DNA of 64,000 nucleotides from Euborellia annulipes (Eukaryota; Arthropoda; Insecta; Dermaptera; Anisolabididae), in contig JAKCPI010000473.1 in NCBI GenBank assembly GCA_023213315.1, positions 1 to 64,000 of the forward strand, given 5' to 3'. A program made the position numbers and the translations under genes. Shown here in pieces: positions 42,177-55,500 of the stretch (position 1 is its first letter; each line of letters begins with the position of its first letter). The notes beneath the pieces are model-generated. The model made no database searches. It had not been told where the DNA came from and saw only the letters and a list, made by a program, of their open reading frames with translations.

Positions 42177-42387
42177 TTGTTTATATTCTCTATTCTTGAC
42201 ATTTAGATTATTTTGGCGCCAATAATCATAGTAAATTTTAATATTAATAATCTTATTTTTTATATTTTAAATTTATCTTCATTATTAGTTATATCTTTGC
42301 CATAGGTTGGGATTACATTCATTTATTTGTATTACAATAATATATAAACAAGAAGCAAGAAAGGCCAAATTTTACTAAATTTTAAGG

Positions 42388-44385
42388 ATGGTTGGCCACC
42401 ACGGCTGTGTTATAACTGGCTGTGGGTCGACCCGAGTTAAAAATCCTAATCTTTCATTTTTTCGCTTTCCTGTGAGACATCCTGAAAGGTAATTTCTACT
42501 TTTAGTCATTCCATTTTCATTTAATGAATTATTAACATTTAATAATTTCCTTTTAAAGACTTTGAAATTAAATTTGATAGAATATTTTACGCTTAATTTT
42601 AGATAGATACAACCCCTATTTTAAAAATTGTTATCTATTATTATTAAAAAGCTGAGACCGGCTTGGACTTTGTAAAAACTCTTATGTTTAAGAAGCATAA
42701 AATATTTGCCCAAAAATCATCTGACAGTCTTTGAAGTTTTTTCTTAACTTAATTAAATACTATTAAACATTTTTTTTTTCCGCAGACTTAAACAATGGCT
42801 AGAAAATGTTGGAAGAGAAGATCTTAACTCGATGCCATTAAGACAATTAACATCACGACGGATTTGTTCATTGCATTTTACCGCAGATCAATTTGCAAAT
42901 TCTAGCAATAATAGATTAACTAAATATGCGGTACCAACAATATTTGGTTAGTAACAACAATTATCACAATGTATTCCAAAAAATATATTTGTATAAGAAA
43001 CAAGAAATGAAAATCAGGGCTCCCAAATTTTTTTATTTTTCAAAAAACTTATGAATTTAAATAGACTGATATTTAATTATCTCAGCTTTAAATCAAATAT
43101 ATTATATATTAATAATTTTATATATTATTATAAAATACTTGTATTTTTTGTCATATGATCCTCCGAGGGTTGAATTTAGGATCATGCTATCACTTTGCAC
43201 AAGACACATACCAAATAGTTCAAGTGAATATTTTGCTAGGAGATTCAACGCCAAACACAGAGGCCATATCTTGGATCCGATTCCAAAAATAAAATACAAT
43301 TATTTCCATCAATTTGATTAACTCTCACTAATTAGAGACGACTTTAATGAGATATCATCACCATCCGAGAGTTGGTTTTATATGTATCGAGTTTTTATGA
43401 ATCGTGTTCATATTTTCTGCATGTTCGTGTTTTTAAACCCTTCGTATTACTAACCTAATTTGTTATTTTCAATCTAGAATAGTAGGCCTATCTGATACCC
43501 TGCGTTAAAAAATACTATTCTCTAAACAAAGTTTTAATATGTTACTTTTATCTCAAAGCTGTCAAAATCATAACCTTACTTTTTAGGTTAGAGACGCCAT
43601 TAATTTTTAACACTATTGACTAAATGTTAACGCTTTAGCGTTAAAGTTTTTGCTTACAGAATAACAATTTGAGTCAAGGCAGGTTTATTCTCGTTAACTT
43701 TTAACATCTGTAAACAGATGTTAATTCATTTTAACACTACTTGCTTCAAATTGCTATTCTGTAAGCAAAAACTTTAAAGCGTCAATAGTGTTAAAAATTA
43801 ATGTCATGTCTAGGGGGTACCTTTAATATTTTAACGTCGTCTTTGATTCATCTAAAAAGTAAGGTTATGATTTTAACAGTTTTGAGATAAAAGCAACATG
43901 TTAACGTCGCTGTTAAAACTTGGTTTAGAAAATAACGCTGATGTTATTACTTTACTTTTTAACACCTAATTAATTTATAATGTTAAATTTTAACGTCTGT
44001 TTTTAGAGAATAGAGTTGAGGAGGTGTTAAAATGACTTAACGCTGATTTCAGATGCTAAAAGTTGATGTTTTTGCTTAGAGGATAGCTACAAGTAGTATA
44101 ATTGTTATATGCCCTCTGATGGAGATATTTCATTAAAGCTGAAACTTTAGAGTTTTATTAATTAAACAGCCACATTTATCATTTATTATAAAATCAATTT
44201 AGATTACTTTTTATTTTAAGGATGATATGATATTATAAAATTCATTTATCAATGTGAGTTTGTCTTATTTATTTATAATTGTTCATTTAATTGCTCTTTA
44301 TATACAATCAGTGTTTATTTCAGGCACCTCTCCGGGGGGCGATGCCACCTTGGAGCACATCAAATGCCCTCCTGGAGAAAACTGA
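42388..44385 (+). CDS. Short THAP-domain protein
   Basis: Three exons join in phase: 42388-42488, 42786-42946, 44324-44385, giving 107 residues. Residues 1-87 form a THAP zinc-binding domain: CVITGC supplies the first two cysteines, then FFRFPVRHPERLKQWL with the invariant P and W, then RRICSLHF with C-x2-H, and the closing AVPTIF motif. THAP domains bind DNA. After the domain only 20 residues follow (GTSPGGDATLEHIKCPPGEN), so this is a domain-only protein, unless the third exon is wrong and further exons exist. Its acceptor GTGTTTATTTCAG is good. The gene diverges from RNPS1. Confidence 0.78.
43480..44030. repeat. Fold-back element in THAP intron 2
   Basis: Imperfect inverted arms around AACATCTGTAAACAGATGTT (about 43705). 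ATAACCTTACTTTTT near 43570 matches AAAAAGTAAGGTTAT near 43855. Many TTAACGYTGTTAA-like words. Non-coding; superfamily not assigned. Confidence 0.65.
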
Positions 44386-45340
44386 ATCATCGTCTAAGAT
44401 TATTATCAAATTTCGGGATAGTCCCCCTTCTGTGGAAATCCATCTCCTGAGAACCTAAGGAACGCCCCTCCGGAGAAAATTGTCTGAAAGTATACACTTT
44501 TTCTTTAAATTTTATTATCATTTAACTCAAGATCTCACCTCTTGGTTGATCTAACCACTTCAATTTATACGAGATCCTGGTCAACTCAATCCCATTATTT
44601 ATTAAGTTCCAAAAATTATATTTATTAAATTATTTAGACCTTAATAGAGGCCTAAACCTTTATGTATATATTAATGTACTATTCTGCTCTTTCAAATGAA
44701 AAGATTCGGACATTTAGATTCTAAAAAAAATAATAATATAATAAGTATTTTCAAATTATTCATTTTTTAACTTTCTCATATACGAAGTATATATATATAG
44801 AGAAAGTATTGCAATCGTCAACTGAGATTCTGACATATTAGTAGAGCTCTGAATAGATAGGTATTCTCAGCCGCCATTTTGAGTCCAAATGACACCAGGA
44901 ACAGTGTCAGAATCGCTGACTTATATTCTGTTTCTCTCAATTATTAAAAAAAAAAAAAATCATTTTGTGGCGTTTTAAAAAATATTTTAAAGTTGCCAGA
45001 TTATACTCTTTCAAGCGAACAAAATCAGACATTATAAATCATAAGTATGAGGTTAAGTTAATAATATAATTATATATTTTTTACGCTGAAAACATCATAA
45101 ATGATAATAACCTGCATTATTTTTTTAAAAACCCTTGCGAGTTATTTAAAAAATAAAAAATGCCGGGTTGTTCTTGATGTATAAAAATTTTCAAACGCTT
45201 GTTGTCATTTTTCTGTCATGTTCATTTGTACGTAAATAAAAAATTTAGTGATTTAATGACAATTCCTTGCATATTTGGAAAAAAAATCATATACTTTAAT
45301 CACAGAGAATATTTATAAAATCAGGATGTGATACTTTTTA
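44386..45340. other. Downstream of THAP; repeat fragments only
   Basis: A family Y edge at 44765-44830 (TATATATAGAGAAAGTATTG). Otherwise AT-rich and unassigned. Confidence 0.4.
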
Positions 45341-46175
45341 AAGGGCCCTTACACGATCAGTTAGACTGTGAGTATTTGAACGGAATGGCGTTTTGACTGA
45401 ACGTGTATGGGCAAGACTGAAGGACTGATGGCCATTTTCTTTTTGTTTTTCATTGTTGTTGGGGTATGCTTTGCCTTCCTGGATGTTGTTTAGAAGACTG
45501 TTTCCCCGGAGGATTGTTCTTTGATGATGATTGGGATTGGGACGATAAATAAAATAAATCTTTTTATAGATTTATGGATTATGTATATGTATTTATTAAA
45601 AGATAAATAAGTAATTATAGTTAGAGGTGACGTCGAAAGTACAAATTTTCTTCTTACTACAAATTTGGATTCACAATCTATCAAATTTTGTCCAAGCCAA
45701 AAAGTTCCGGAGTCTCAAACGTTCAAATGTTTTTCAAACTCTCTTCAAAGGTTTTTTCGAGACTTTTCAAATGTTCGTTCACTCGTTCCAAAGGATATTT
45801 CAAGACTTTCCAAATATTGGTTCTCACCTTCCAAAAGATCTTTCGAGACTGCTCAAGACTACCTTTATTTTATAAAAGGATGGGTGAGCTTTCTTGCAAA
45901 TATTGATGATGTATGAAATTACTCACACGTGGAGTCCAATGTTCACACTAACACCCTTACTCCACGTGTACTTTCTAACATTGTTACTTAGTGGCAGGGA
46001 ACTAAGTTAGTTTAGTTAAAAAGTGGCTTCCCACAGTCGAATGAGCTAAAAAGAATTTGATTCTGATCGGTAGTCTGCTTGATACGTTTAAAATTAATAC
46101 TTTAATGAAGAAAATACTGACTGTCGGACTGATTCAGTCAGGCTGACATTCTGACTGATCGTGTAAGGGTCGCTT
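45341..46175. mobile_element. Harbinger-like MITE
   Basis: Ends AAGGGCCCTTACACGATCAG and CTGATCGTGTAAGGGTCGCTT are inverted and flanked by TTA/TAA. Inside, 45700-45860 holds a degenerate repeat of about 43 bases (TTCGAGAC and TTCCAAA words). The overlapping open frames there are repeat translations. No transposase. Confidence 0.68.
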
Positions 46176-48150
46176 TAAGCTGCAAACAGGTTGACAGCTC
46201 GAAAATTGGACGCAAAATGGCGGCTGCGAATAGTCATCTTTATTGAGCCTTAATATTAGACCTCTCAGAGTTCAAAAAAAGCTTTTTCTAATTACTAATT
46301 TATTTATTATAATTTATCTTATTAATTTCTAATTGTCCCTTATATATAATAAATATATATACATAAAAGGGACATTCAAAAAATTTACCCATAATAAAAA
46401 TAAGATATATATATAGAGAAAATACAACGTCTAATTTATAAAAACTCATTGTCTATAAAAGATCATTGAGTATGAATTGATTGAAATACATTTTTTATAA
46501 ATTATTATAGATAAAAAGATTATCATATTAAAAGGAATATATCTTAATTTTTATGAAATATACATACAGTAATAATATAATAGAACAAATTGAAAAACGA
46601 ATTTTTTTCTCTGAAAATATATTTTATAACTAAAATAATTAATTTAACATTTAATGGAAATTTAGATTTATTCCCATATCATATAGTTGCATGAGTGTGT
46701 ACATAAAGCTCCCCAAATGTGTTTTCTCATGTGATTATTTCTTTGTTTTTTTTTTTTTTTTTGCTAACTTTTGTTGTTCAAACATAGAAGAGAATTGCAT
46801 AAAAGTTCAATTCTCTTTGATAGAGTTTTCATAATTAATTTTAAACGTCAAAAAAAGCAAAACACTTTTATTTTTTAGAAAATATTAAATTTTGTCAGTG
46901 GACTCCAAACATTTAGACTAAAAAGAATTTAATTAATCTATTTAATAAAAACAAAAATATATATAATCACGTATATCTTATTTTAATTTTTTTATTGAAA
47001 AATCATGAAAGAAATAAAAAGTAATATTTCTCAAGAACAATTTTTTTTGGTACTATTTCAATATGTCTTAAATGTAAATTTATTCAAAATTTCGTTCTTT
47101 TAAAGATTTACAATAAAATTTTCAAGAAAAACCAAAATGAGAGTATGTATTCTTGTATAACGTAGTAGATATGTCTCTGGGAAATAAAGAAATGGCGTAA
47201 TCCAGGGATCGAAAGTTTTTCGCACGCGGTATTTGTTTTGCCACTAGTGTGTCGGTTTGCTTCGGTCAGAAACCATTCAGTTCGATTCGGTAGCTTTAAA
47301 AAAAAAAAATTTGCGGGCCCGAAGGGGTGTTAAAAGCTACCAAATCGCTTCGAACTGAATGGTTTCTGACCGAAGCCGGGAATGCCCTAGTTTTAATTTT
47401 TTTTATCCAAAGGAAAAACGGACCGAAACAACTAGGTCGGAATCCTTGCAAGTTGTTAAAAAAAAAAAAAATTAATTTTCTTAATCATTATTAATTAATT
47501 TCATTAAACTTAAAATAAAATTTTTTTAAAGTATTTTTTAAAATATTTTATTTTGGAAATTTTCGGCGAGTTTTTCCTTTCGCCCCCGAGTTGGTATTAA
47601 TGCCCAATCGCACCGCACAATTTAAGTATAACTTAAAATAAAGTATCAGCAACATGGCAACGTTGTAAATTTTAGCGATATTCTGCTGATTTATTTGTGA
47701 TTTAATATTATAAGACTTAAACGATACTGTTATTTATTAATAAATATATATTGGGGGTCCTGGCATCTTTATTCACGCCATTTGGGTCTTGAAACATGAT
47801 TTTATTTTCAATCAGAGAACGTGTTATCTTAGCAACGTACGTGGTTAGCAACGGATGACAATGAAAGTTTGTTAAATTTCATACTTAACCCCCAAATATT
47901 TAAGCCCTCGATTTCGGGGGCTTAGCAATGACTTAAGCTAAAAAACAATATTGATAATATAATATTAATTAACTAATAATAATACATTTTTTGGATTCGA
48001 TTTCGATTTTTCTTATAAAAAACATGAACAATATGAGCTATATTTTCGAGGATGATCTATATTATATTAGAGGAGGGTCTGTCGGTCCATCCGTCTGTCA
48101 CGCTCTGACCAACTTCCCGTTGGAATTTTGAATTCTTATATTAGTAGAGC
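46176..48150. other. Intergenic AT-rich stretch with a palindrome
   Basis: At 47259-47380 GCTTCGGTCAGAAACCATTC and its complement flank a short A-run, giving a 40-base-arm palindrome. At 47705-47790 there is a fragment of the tRNA-SINE body. Nothing else recognised. Confidence 0.4.
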
Positions 48151-48151
48151 T

Positions 48152-48412
48152 CAAGGGCGGATACAAGGGGGGTAAAGGGGTAATTACCCCCCCCCCCGAG
48201 ATTCGAAAAAATACCTTTTTTCGCAAAAAAATTTATTTTTAATGTAAAATTTTTAAAATTAATACTTAAAAATTTGATGTGTATTTATATTCTGGCAAAG
48301 AAGTATAGAATGCGCTTTTAAATTACCGAAATTAAAAAAAAATAGTGTGCTGTGCGACGAGTCACACCAGATTACCCCCCCCCCCCGAGAAACACCTCTG
48401 GATCCGCCCTTG
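48152..48412. mobile_element. hAT-type element inserted in an older hAT
   Basis: Ends CAAGGGCGGATACA and GGATCCGCCCTTG, perfect duplication GTAGAGCT at 48144-48151 and 48413-48420. It landed at the left end of a second, older hAT-like element (48419-48674) with termini CTGTGTTTTTCAATC and GATTGAAAAACACTG and an imperfect duplication TTATAGAG. Confidence 0.85.
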
Positions 48413-48682
48413 GTAGAGCTGTGTTTTTCAATCTTTTGAATTTACAGGTTGAAAAATTCTGGCGATTCTCTTGGTTCATGACCGACAAAAAGATTGTAAA
48501 TCAAAAGACTATGTAAGTTATATGATTTTCTCTATTTTGGTACCTATTTCCCTTCTCCATGAAATTATGTTTTTATTATCGTGTAGAACTTTGCCTTTTT
48601 CCTTTTGCCGCCTACCCTCCGTGTAGGGCTTCGCCACCCCCTAGGGGTCCCGACCCACAGATTGAAAAACACTGTTATAGAG

Positions 48683-49880
48683 TGACAGATCGTTATTAAT
48701 ATTTATATATAGTAGCCTATATATAAAATTGCTATTAATTAATCAAAAATCATGAAAATTAATATTTTGTTTCTGATTTTCTCATTTTTCTGAAATTAAT
48801 ATTTATAAACAATATGTATTTAATTTAGTTTATGATTATTAAAAAGAAAAATTATTAAATTAAAAATAAATCACCAGAATATCACTAAAATTTACAACGT
48901 TGCCAGGTTGTTGATACTTAATTTTAAGTCATACTTAAATTGTGCGGTGCGATTGGGCATAAATGTTTAATAAATTACAATATCTTTAAGAAATATTAAA
49001 TTATTATAGTTTTTCCTTTAAAAGAAACTAACTATTACTGTTTATTTTGAAGCTGAGTGAATAATAGTTACCTATGAGTAAAGAATGAACGAAAGACGAA
49101 GTGACGATCCCGTTCTATAGGATCTAGTTGGTTGCTAGAAACTCCGATTGGGAATAAATCTAAATTTCAACCAAATAATTTGAACGAAAAAAAAATTCTA
49201 AGACTATAGATGATAGAGTGATTTGATATTCAACCCTAGTAAATAATTTTATTTTCACAGTTCTATTTTTATAAAGAAAAAAAAAAAAAAAGATATTTTT
49301 AAATTTGAATAATCCAAAATGCATTTATTATATTTCTTATATTAATTGTGTGATATCTTATCCCTTGTGTTCAAATTAACTTTTATATATATATATTGGG
49401 AGCCCTGATTATTTTATATTCTTTCTTGGTAAAAAATTTATAAAGAAAAATCTAGTCTATTTCCTTTATTATAAGCCTTTGAAATTCTTAATCTGCATAT
49501 AATTTTCAAACACTCATTGAAAGACGAATAAAATATATGTATATTTTAAAAATACTTTATCCTTTTATAATAAAAGTAGTAATGCCTTCTGCTTAAAATA
49601 TCATTGAAAACTGATATTACATTGAAAGCAGTAGTAAGATCAAACTTACTATAAAAATACTACCCAAAAAAGATTTCTGATTTTTTTAAGTACTAGCCAT
49701 ATAAATCCATACAATTCAACTTTGGCTGGCCGAAGGCTGTGTAAAACTATTATTGTAGAATGCTAATATATCAAAATAAATCCTTTTCATATTGTATAAA
49801 TTTTTTAATCAAAACTTATTCCATTTCCTGGCTCGAAGCTCATGGCTTTTGCAGATTTTAATTTAATCAAACCCTAACAT
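48683..49880. other. AT-rich stretch, nothing recognised
   Basis: Long A/T runs and short simple repeats. No exon-like or repeat signature that I can assign. Confidence 0.4.
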
Positions 49881-50337
49881 CTGATCTCTCCTGGGGCACC
49901 CCGCAGGGAAATTACGTTTCCTATTCAAAACGAAGCGTTACTTTTCCTCCCAACAACTCCTAAACCTCTATAAAGCCCAAAATATGGTTCCCATCTTTGG
50001 CGAGGGGCGTTGAAAGACACGGAACACAAGGGAGGCATCGTCCCAGCAACCCTATGCTGTTCAGATCACGACTAATTAGTAAATTTTATTTTCCTTTGTC
50101 TCCATGACCTTCCGCGATTGAAACAAGCTCCCTGCGTCTATCTTCCCCAAAACCTACAATCTTCAGACTTTCAAGTCTAATCTCAAAAGGCATCTTCTAA
50201 GTTCCCGCAGTTGAGTTCCCCTTTTATGCTTCTCCTTTATATATTTATTTTTTAAACTATATTCCTCCTGACTGCATGTAACCACTAGTCATTAAAGGTC
50301 TTCGGACCTTATGCACCCATTCCAAAAAAAAAAAAAA
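49881..50337 (+). mobile_element. LINE 3' fragment with poly(A)
   Basis: Plus-strand relic reading WNKLP-like sequence near 50100, then TFKSNLKRHLLSSRS with frameshifts, the usual C-terminal end of CR1/L2-type reverse transcriptases. A tail GGTCTTCGGACCTTATGCAC and an A-run (50324-50337) follow. The rest of the element is missing. Confidence 0.6.
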
Positions 50338-50355
50338 TGTTCCGAAATTCATAAA

Positions 50356-50880
50356 TATTGATTTGTTCGGAAAGTAATTTCGTTTTTTTCCGCAACAAAG
50401 GATTTAATTGTATTTTTTCACAGCTAACTTCACACTTAAGCCGCTTAACCTCTCTATATTTTGACAGCTGATATAGCAAGGCTCTGTGAAAAAGTTTAAT
50501 TGATTCTTTGTTGGTGCCCTTTTATGCAAAATAAAAAAAAGCAGCATTTTCGGCATATTTTACTTTTTTACTATAAAAAAGGTAAAAATGCTGTTCAAGC
50601 AGAAAAAAAAATCAGATGTGTATGTGGAAGTTGTATTGAAACAACGCCAGTTCCAAAATTTTGATCGGGCAATTTGATGTTGAAGATCCCCCTCAAGTTC
50701 AAGGCCAGTTGAAGCTGATGAAGGCACAATCAAGGCATTAATTAATTTCGTCTGAGAAATAATATTCTAGTTGGTTTTGATTCATAGACTTAAGGAAAAT
50801 CATCAAAACATTAATTTTCAAATGTGAACATTTTATGAGTTCGATCCCCCTACTCACTTTGCTAAACCAATGTCCCTGAA
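50356..50880 (+). pseudogene. mariner transposase relic
   Basis: The start TTGATTTGTTCGGAAAGTAA looks like a mariner terminal repeat. From about 50535 a frame reads KKQHFRHILLFYYKKGKNAVQAEKKI, then with breaks CGSCIETTPVPKF and FDVEDP-like sequence, the N-terminal helix-turn-helix region of mariner. The rest is lost. Confidence 0.6.
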
Positions 50881-51251
50881 ATTAAACAATTATTCTTTAA
50901 TCACAAAAAAAATATATATATTTAGTCAATATTTAACATTTTAATAGATCAATAAATATATTTTATACATGTATTTTACAATTATAACATTAAAATTTTT
51001 CCCTCTAAACAAAGAGTTTATTATTTTTTAAAATAAAACAATTACACATGATTAAAAAAAATCAAATTCAATATTTCTATCTTGGAAAAGGATCAAGTTG
51101 AGTTCAAATAAAATTCCATATGCTTTTCATTTTTCGAAATAACTTTATGCAAGTGTTTGATTGTCTGACGATTAAAGTATTTCGAAAATCACATAAATTT
51201 TGATCTTTTCCAAGGACAAGACTTTTCAAACAATAATCTCATCTATTTAAA

Positions 51252-52560
51252 TTAATCACTATGATTAAATTTACAATTTTCTTCTAACAGAGGGCATCCA
51301 TCTGGATGGTTTTTATAAAACCAGCAGTTTTTCTTTTTCCAATTATTATTTTGGAATTTAACCGAATTCTCTGGTATTTTGATTTCTAAATTTCCTTTTA
51401 TAATTCGAAATAGTTGATTATGATTCCTTAATAATGTTTGTAATCCTCCGCATTCATTTTTTAATTCCGCTAATTTCTCTTTTGGAATTTTCTCAGCTAT
51501 CTCTTTTAATGGTATTTTGGAACCCGCATTCCAATTATTTCCATTATGTTGAATTTGAATAAAATTTTTATTCTTAAGCAATTCTTGAATAACTAAATTA
51601 ACAATTTCATTAATTATAGTAACATTAATTTTTGTACAATTTTTTACTTTTTCTTCTTTTTTCTCTTACTTTGAAATCTTTAATCCATAATTCATTAGAT
51701 TCAGATTGAATTTCATTCTGAGAACATTTTTCATCTAACAAAACTTGAATATTCAGATTAATTTCGTTATAATTATTTTCATTATAATTTCTATTAATCC
51801 CAATTAGACACACTCTTTTTGTAGAAGGGATTTTTAATCTATCTATTAAAGTTTCAAATCCACAAATTGATGATATTTCTTTTAAATAATCAAGAAAAGC
51901 TCGGTATTGTGATTTAGTTGAATCTCTACGTTGAAATTTCAAGCCATTAAATTCGTAAGCGCAGCATGGCAAGAGGAAATATTTACAATTTTTAGAACTT
52001 CGTGAAGCTATTATTGGTATCCAAGGTGATAATTCGTCGGAATGGTTTCCAATAATCCAATCACTTGCAGGAAACAAACATTTGTCAGATGGTTTAATAA
52101 CATCTTCCTAAAAAAAATTAATTTCGAGTTTAGATTAAATTCATCCACGTCTATCATTTTATTGGGTTGAAACATAAGTTATGGCCGTTTATGTTGTGTT
52201 TAAAATTAAGCATTTCCAACACCTTCTTCTTTTTGCGTTTAATCGAGGCGCCAAAGCGCGCCGAGAGATTTGTGAAGTGTATGGAGAAGGTGCAATGCCT
52301 GAACGAACTGCAAGAAATTGGTTGGAAAGTACTGCCTCATCCTCCGTATTCTCCGGACTTGGCGCCTTCAGATTTCCGCCTCTTTCGTCGCTTTGGATAG
52401 AGTTTGGTTCATAGAATTGCGATCTTGATTGGACAAATTTTTCGAGTAGAGACCGAGAGATTTCTATCGCCGAGGGATCGAAAAACTTTAAGAACGTTGG
52501 AGAGGAAGTCGTAAACAACGCCGGAGATTATATTATTGACTAATTTATTGTTTTTCGTTT

Positions 52561-52597
<37 letters not shown>

Positions 52598-55500
52598 GGC
52601 CATTATTTATGTTTCAACCCAATGTTTATAAATAAAAAATAAATACCTTGAGAATTATATTTTTTGGATATAAATCCCAAATTTTCCTTTTCCTCACATC
52701 AATTCCAAATCCAGTATGTCCTTCATTAATCAAAATATAAACAAGTAATCCATTTCCACATCCCAAATCGACAAATGATTGCTTTTTATTTGGTGCATAC
52801 TTCTCCCATAATAAAAGTAAATAGCACGCTATGGAAATATCTTCATAAACAAATTTATAAGGATCAGTAGTTTCTGGCCAAATCTAAAAATAATAACAAT
52901 ATATGGACCATGTTATGCATGAAGGAACCAAGCGCCATTATGATCGAAATTGAGATAAGACAAAAAAAGATCTTTATTTAAATCACAACATTATTACTAT
53001 GTGCACTTTTTTTTGTATAAAACAAGAAAAAAGCCATTGTTGTTGTTTACATTTGTGCAAATGAAATGTCCCTTATCTCAGATTTAGGTTAATAGCGCTT
53101 GGTTCCTTCGTGCATATAAAATTTGATCTTTATTATACATATAAAACTCACCTCTATAATTTTTTTACCATATTTTTCTTTTAATTTTTGATATAAAAAT
53201 ATGTATTTTTCTGATGATATTAATCCTAGTGACTTGACATTATCTATTTGCTTATCATATAAAGCCCAGTTAATTATTTTAGGAATAAGTTTATTTTTAA
53301 ACCATTCACAAGTACCAAGATCTAAATTATTCGTTGAGAAAATAATTCTTTTATTCGTGAATTCCAAACTATAAGATATATTTTTCTTTTTATTTATTCT
53401 CATAAAAGAAATTTTATGAAATTTCTTTTCTAAAAAAGAAAGAGAGAAAAATTTAATAAAAATTTATATAAATTAAGGTGCGCGTCTCGAAAAACCGTTA
53501 AAACACGATTGACTCGAGGCGGCAAGAGATGGCGTTAGTGTTCCCCCATTGGAATACACGGAACTTGTTCCATTTCATTCTAGACTTTCCAGCTATTAAT
53601 TAAAGGCAAAAAATTAATTATTTTTTAACACAATGATTACTAATTTAATTATCTACAACTTATAGAGCTCCTTTTTTGTAAATATCTTTTATTTAATGCG
53701 ATTAATCTAAAAAAAAATTTTTTTTTTTCGAAAATCAAAAAAAGGGCTTCTATATGTTGTAGATATTTTAAATAGCTTTAATTTAAAAAAAATTTGAGGT
53801 CGGTAGCTTCAAAATTGTGGCCGCTGGAAAGTCCCAAAATTAACACCCCGAGACGCGCACCTTAAATAATTGACAAGCAAGTGTCAGAATGAGCAGTTTT
53901 CATTTAATATTTGATCTTTGCAGTTTGATTGTATGAACTAGAGCAATGTAAAACTATACTTTACAAGTAATGTATTATCATAAGTTTTGCATGATCAGGC
54001 AAGACTGTTACAGAGCTAATTATACAGGGTGCACACAAAAATATGAGAATGGCATAATCAAATAAGCAGATTCTAATCTCCTCAGACAGTTGAGCTGCAC
54101 TTGCTGCTCTAAACAGCAGGTGGTTGTAAGGAATTGAAGATATCGAATGAAGTGAAACTTGTGTAGAACCCAGGGCTTAGTGGAATGAAGAGTAACGAAA
54201 TGGCAGATGAACTTGCCAGTTTGGGTTCATCACTAAACCTCTTTGGACCAGAGTAAGGATAAGGGATGCCGTCAACGACTGGTTAATAGAGCGACACATT
54301 TTGGAACAAAATTACCAGCAATAACCAAGGGAAGGCATTTATGAAGAGACCCTGAAAGAAAAGAACTAAAGAAGGCTTAAAAATTGAAGAAAAATATCGT
54401 GAGCACATTGTTCTCGATAGCCCCGGGAGTCTATGAAAGAGTAAAATCGTTTGTTTTGATGACATTTTTTCGACACTTGATGCACTACAAATTTTTTTTT
54501 TTCCTTTTGTTTTTATTTTATTTGTTGTTATTGTATTTAAATTTATATTGTGTATGTTGGACATAGCCACCGAGGACTGGTGCCTCTAAGCGGGTCATTA
54601 ATAAATTTATTTATTTATTTAAAGGAGAGTAAGTTTGGCTGTCTTGCTTGTACAGGGAGAGTAATATTAAAGCACCCTCATTCTTATCTCATTTGATTAT
54701 TTAATTGATTTTATAAAAGATGAAAATTGGAACTATGAAATAATCACATGTGAAAGTGTGAGGGTGTTTTAATTAGGAACCGACCGAATATTCGGTTTCG
54801 GTTACGGTTTCGGCCAGTTTCGGCCAAAAATCCTGGTTTCGGCCCTAGTTTCGGTTTCGGCCAAAAACTAGCCGAACCTTTCGGCCGGCCGAAACCTGAG
54901 TTTGAAAAGGATGGGATGAGACTCGCATGCAAAAATAAAAAAAAAAGGTGAAATGATTGCACTTGAGGGAGAAAAAAATTTTAGTCTCCCTAAAAAAAGG
55001 TAAAATGATTTTCACGGGAAGGGAAAAAATTTTAAAAAAATTTCACAAAAAAAAAAGGTAAAATTATATGAATTTTTTATAGGAAATTCAAGTTTCGGTT
55101 TCGGTTTCGGCCGAAACTAAGATCGAGGCCGAATATTCGGTTTCGGTTTCGGCTGAAAATCTTGTTTCGGTCGGACCCTAGTTTTAATATTGACTCTCAC
55201 TGTTCACGAAGCTCCAGTCCATTACGAGTTTGTCATAACTTCCGTTTGACAACCTTGTCTGGATCATCCAATACTGACGACAAAACATCATATGTAGAGC
55301 TTAATTAATAACATATTTGAAAATGTGTATTGAATTTGGTAATAATATTCAAAAGCCTCGGGCAGATTCGATCTTAGAGAGGATAAATTTTCAATTAAAT
55401 ATACATTGATGTTTACTGGTGGGTCCACTGGCAAACAGTTGTCAAATCCGAGATCTCCCGGAGGATCCTTTGCAAAGACATGAATTTTTAAAAACAGAAT

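Noticed and set aside
43102..43321. Opposed 60-65-codon frames in THAP intron 2
   Set aside because: No recognisable motif, in intronic AT-rich DNA; each is the shadow of the other.
44110..44160. CTGATGG ... CTGAAAC on the plus strand
   Set aside because: The core ends in G instead of A and stem II cannot be formed next to GAAA; likely chance or a very old relic.
45490..45916. Several overlapping 70-83-codon frames
   Set aside because: They read through a degenerate repeat of about 43 bases inside a Harbinger-like MITE.
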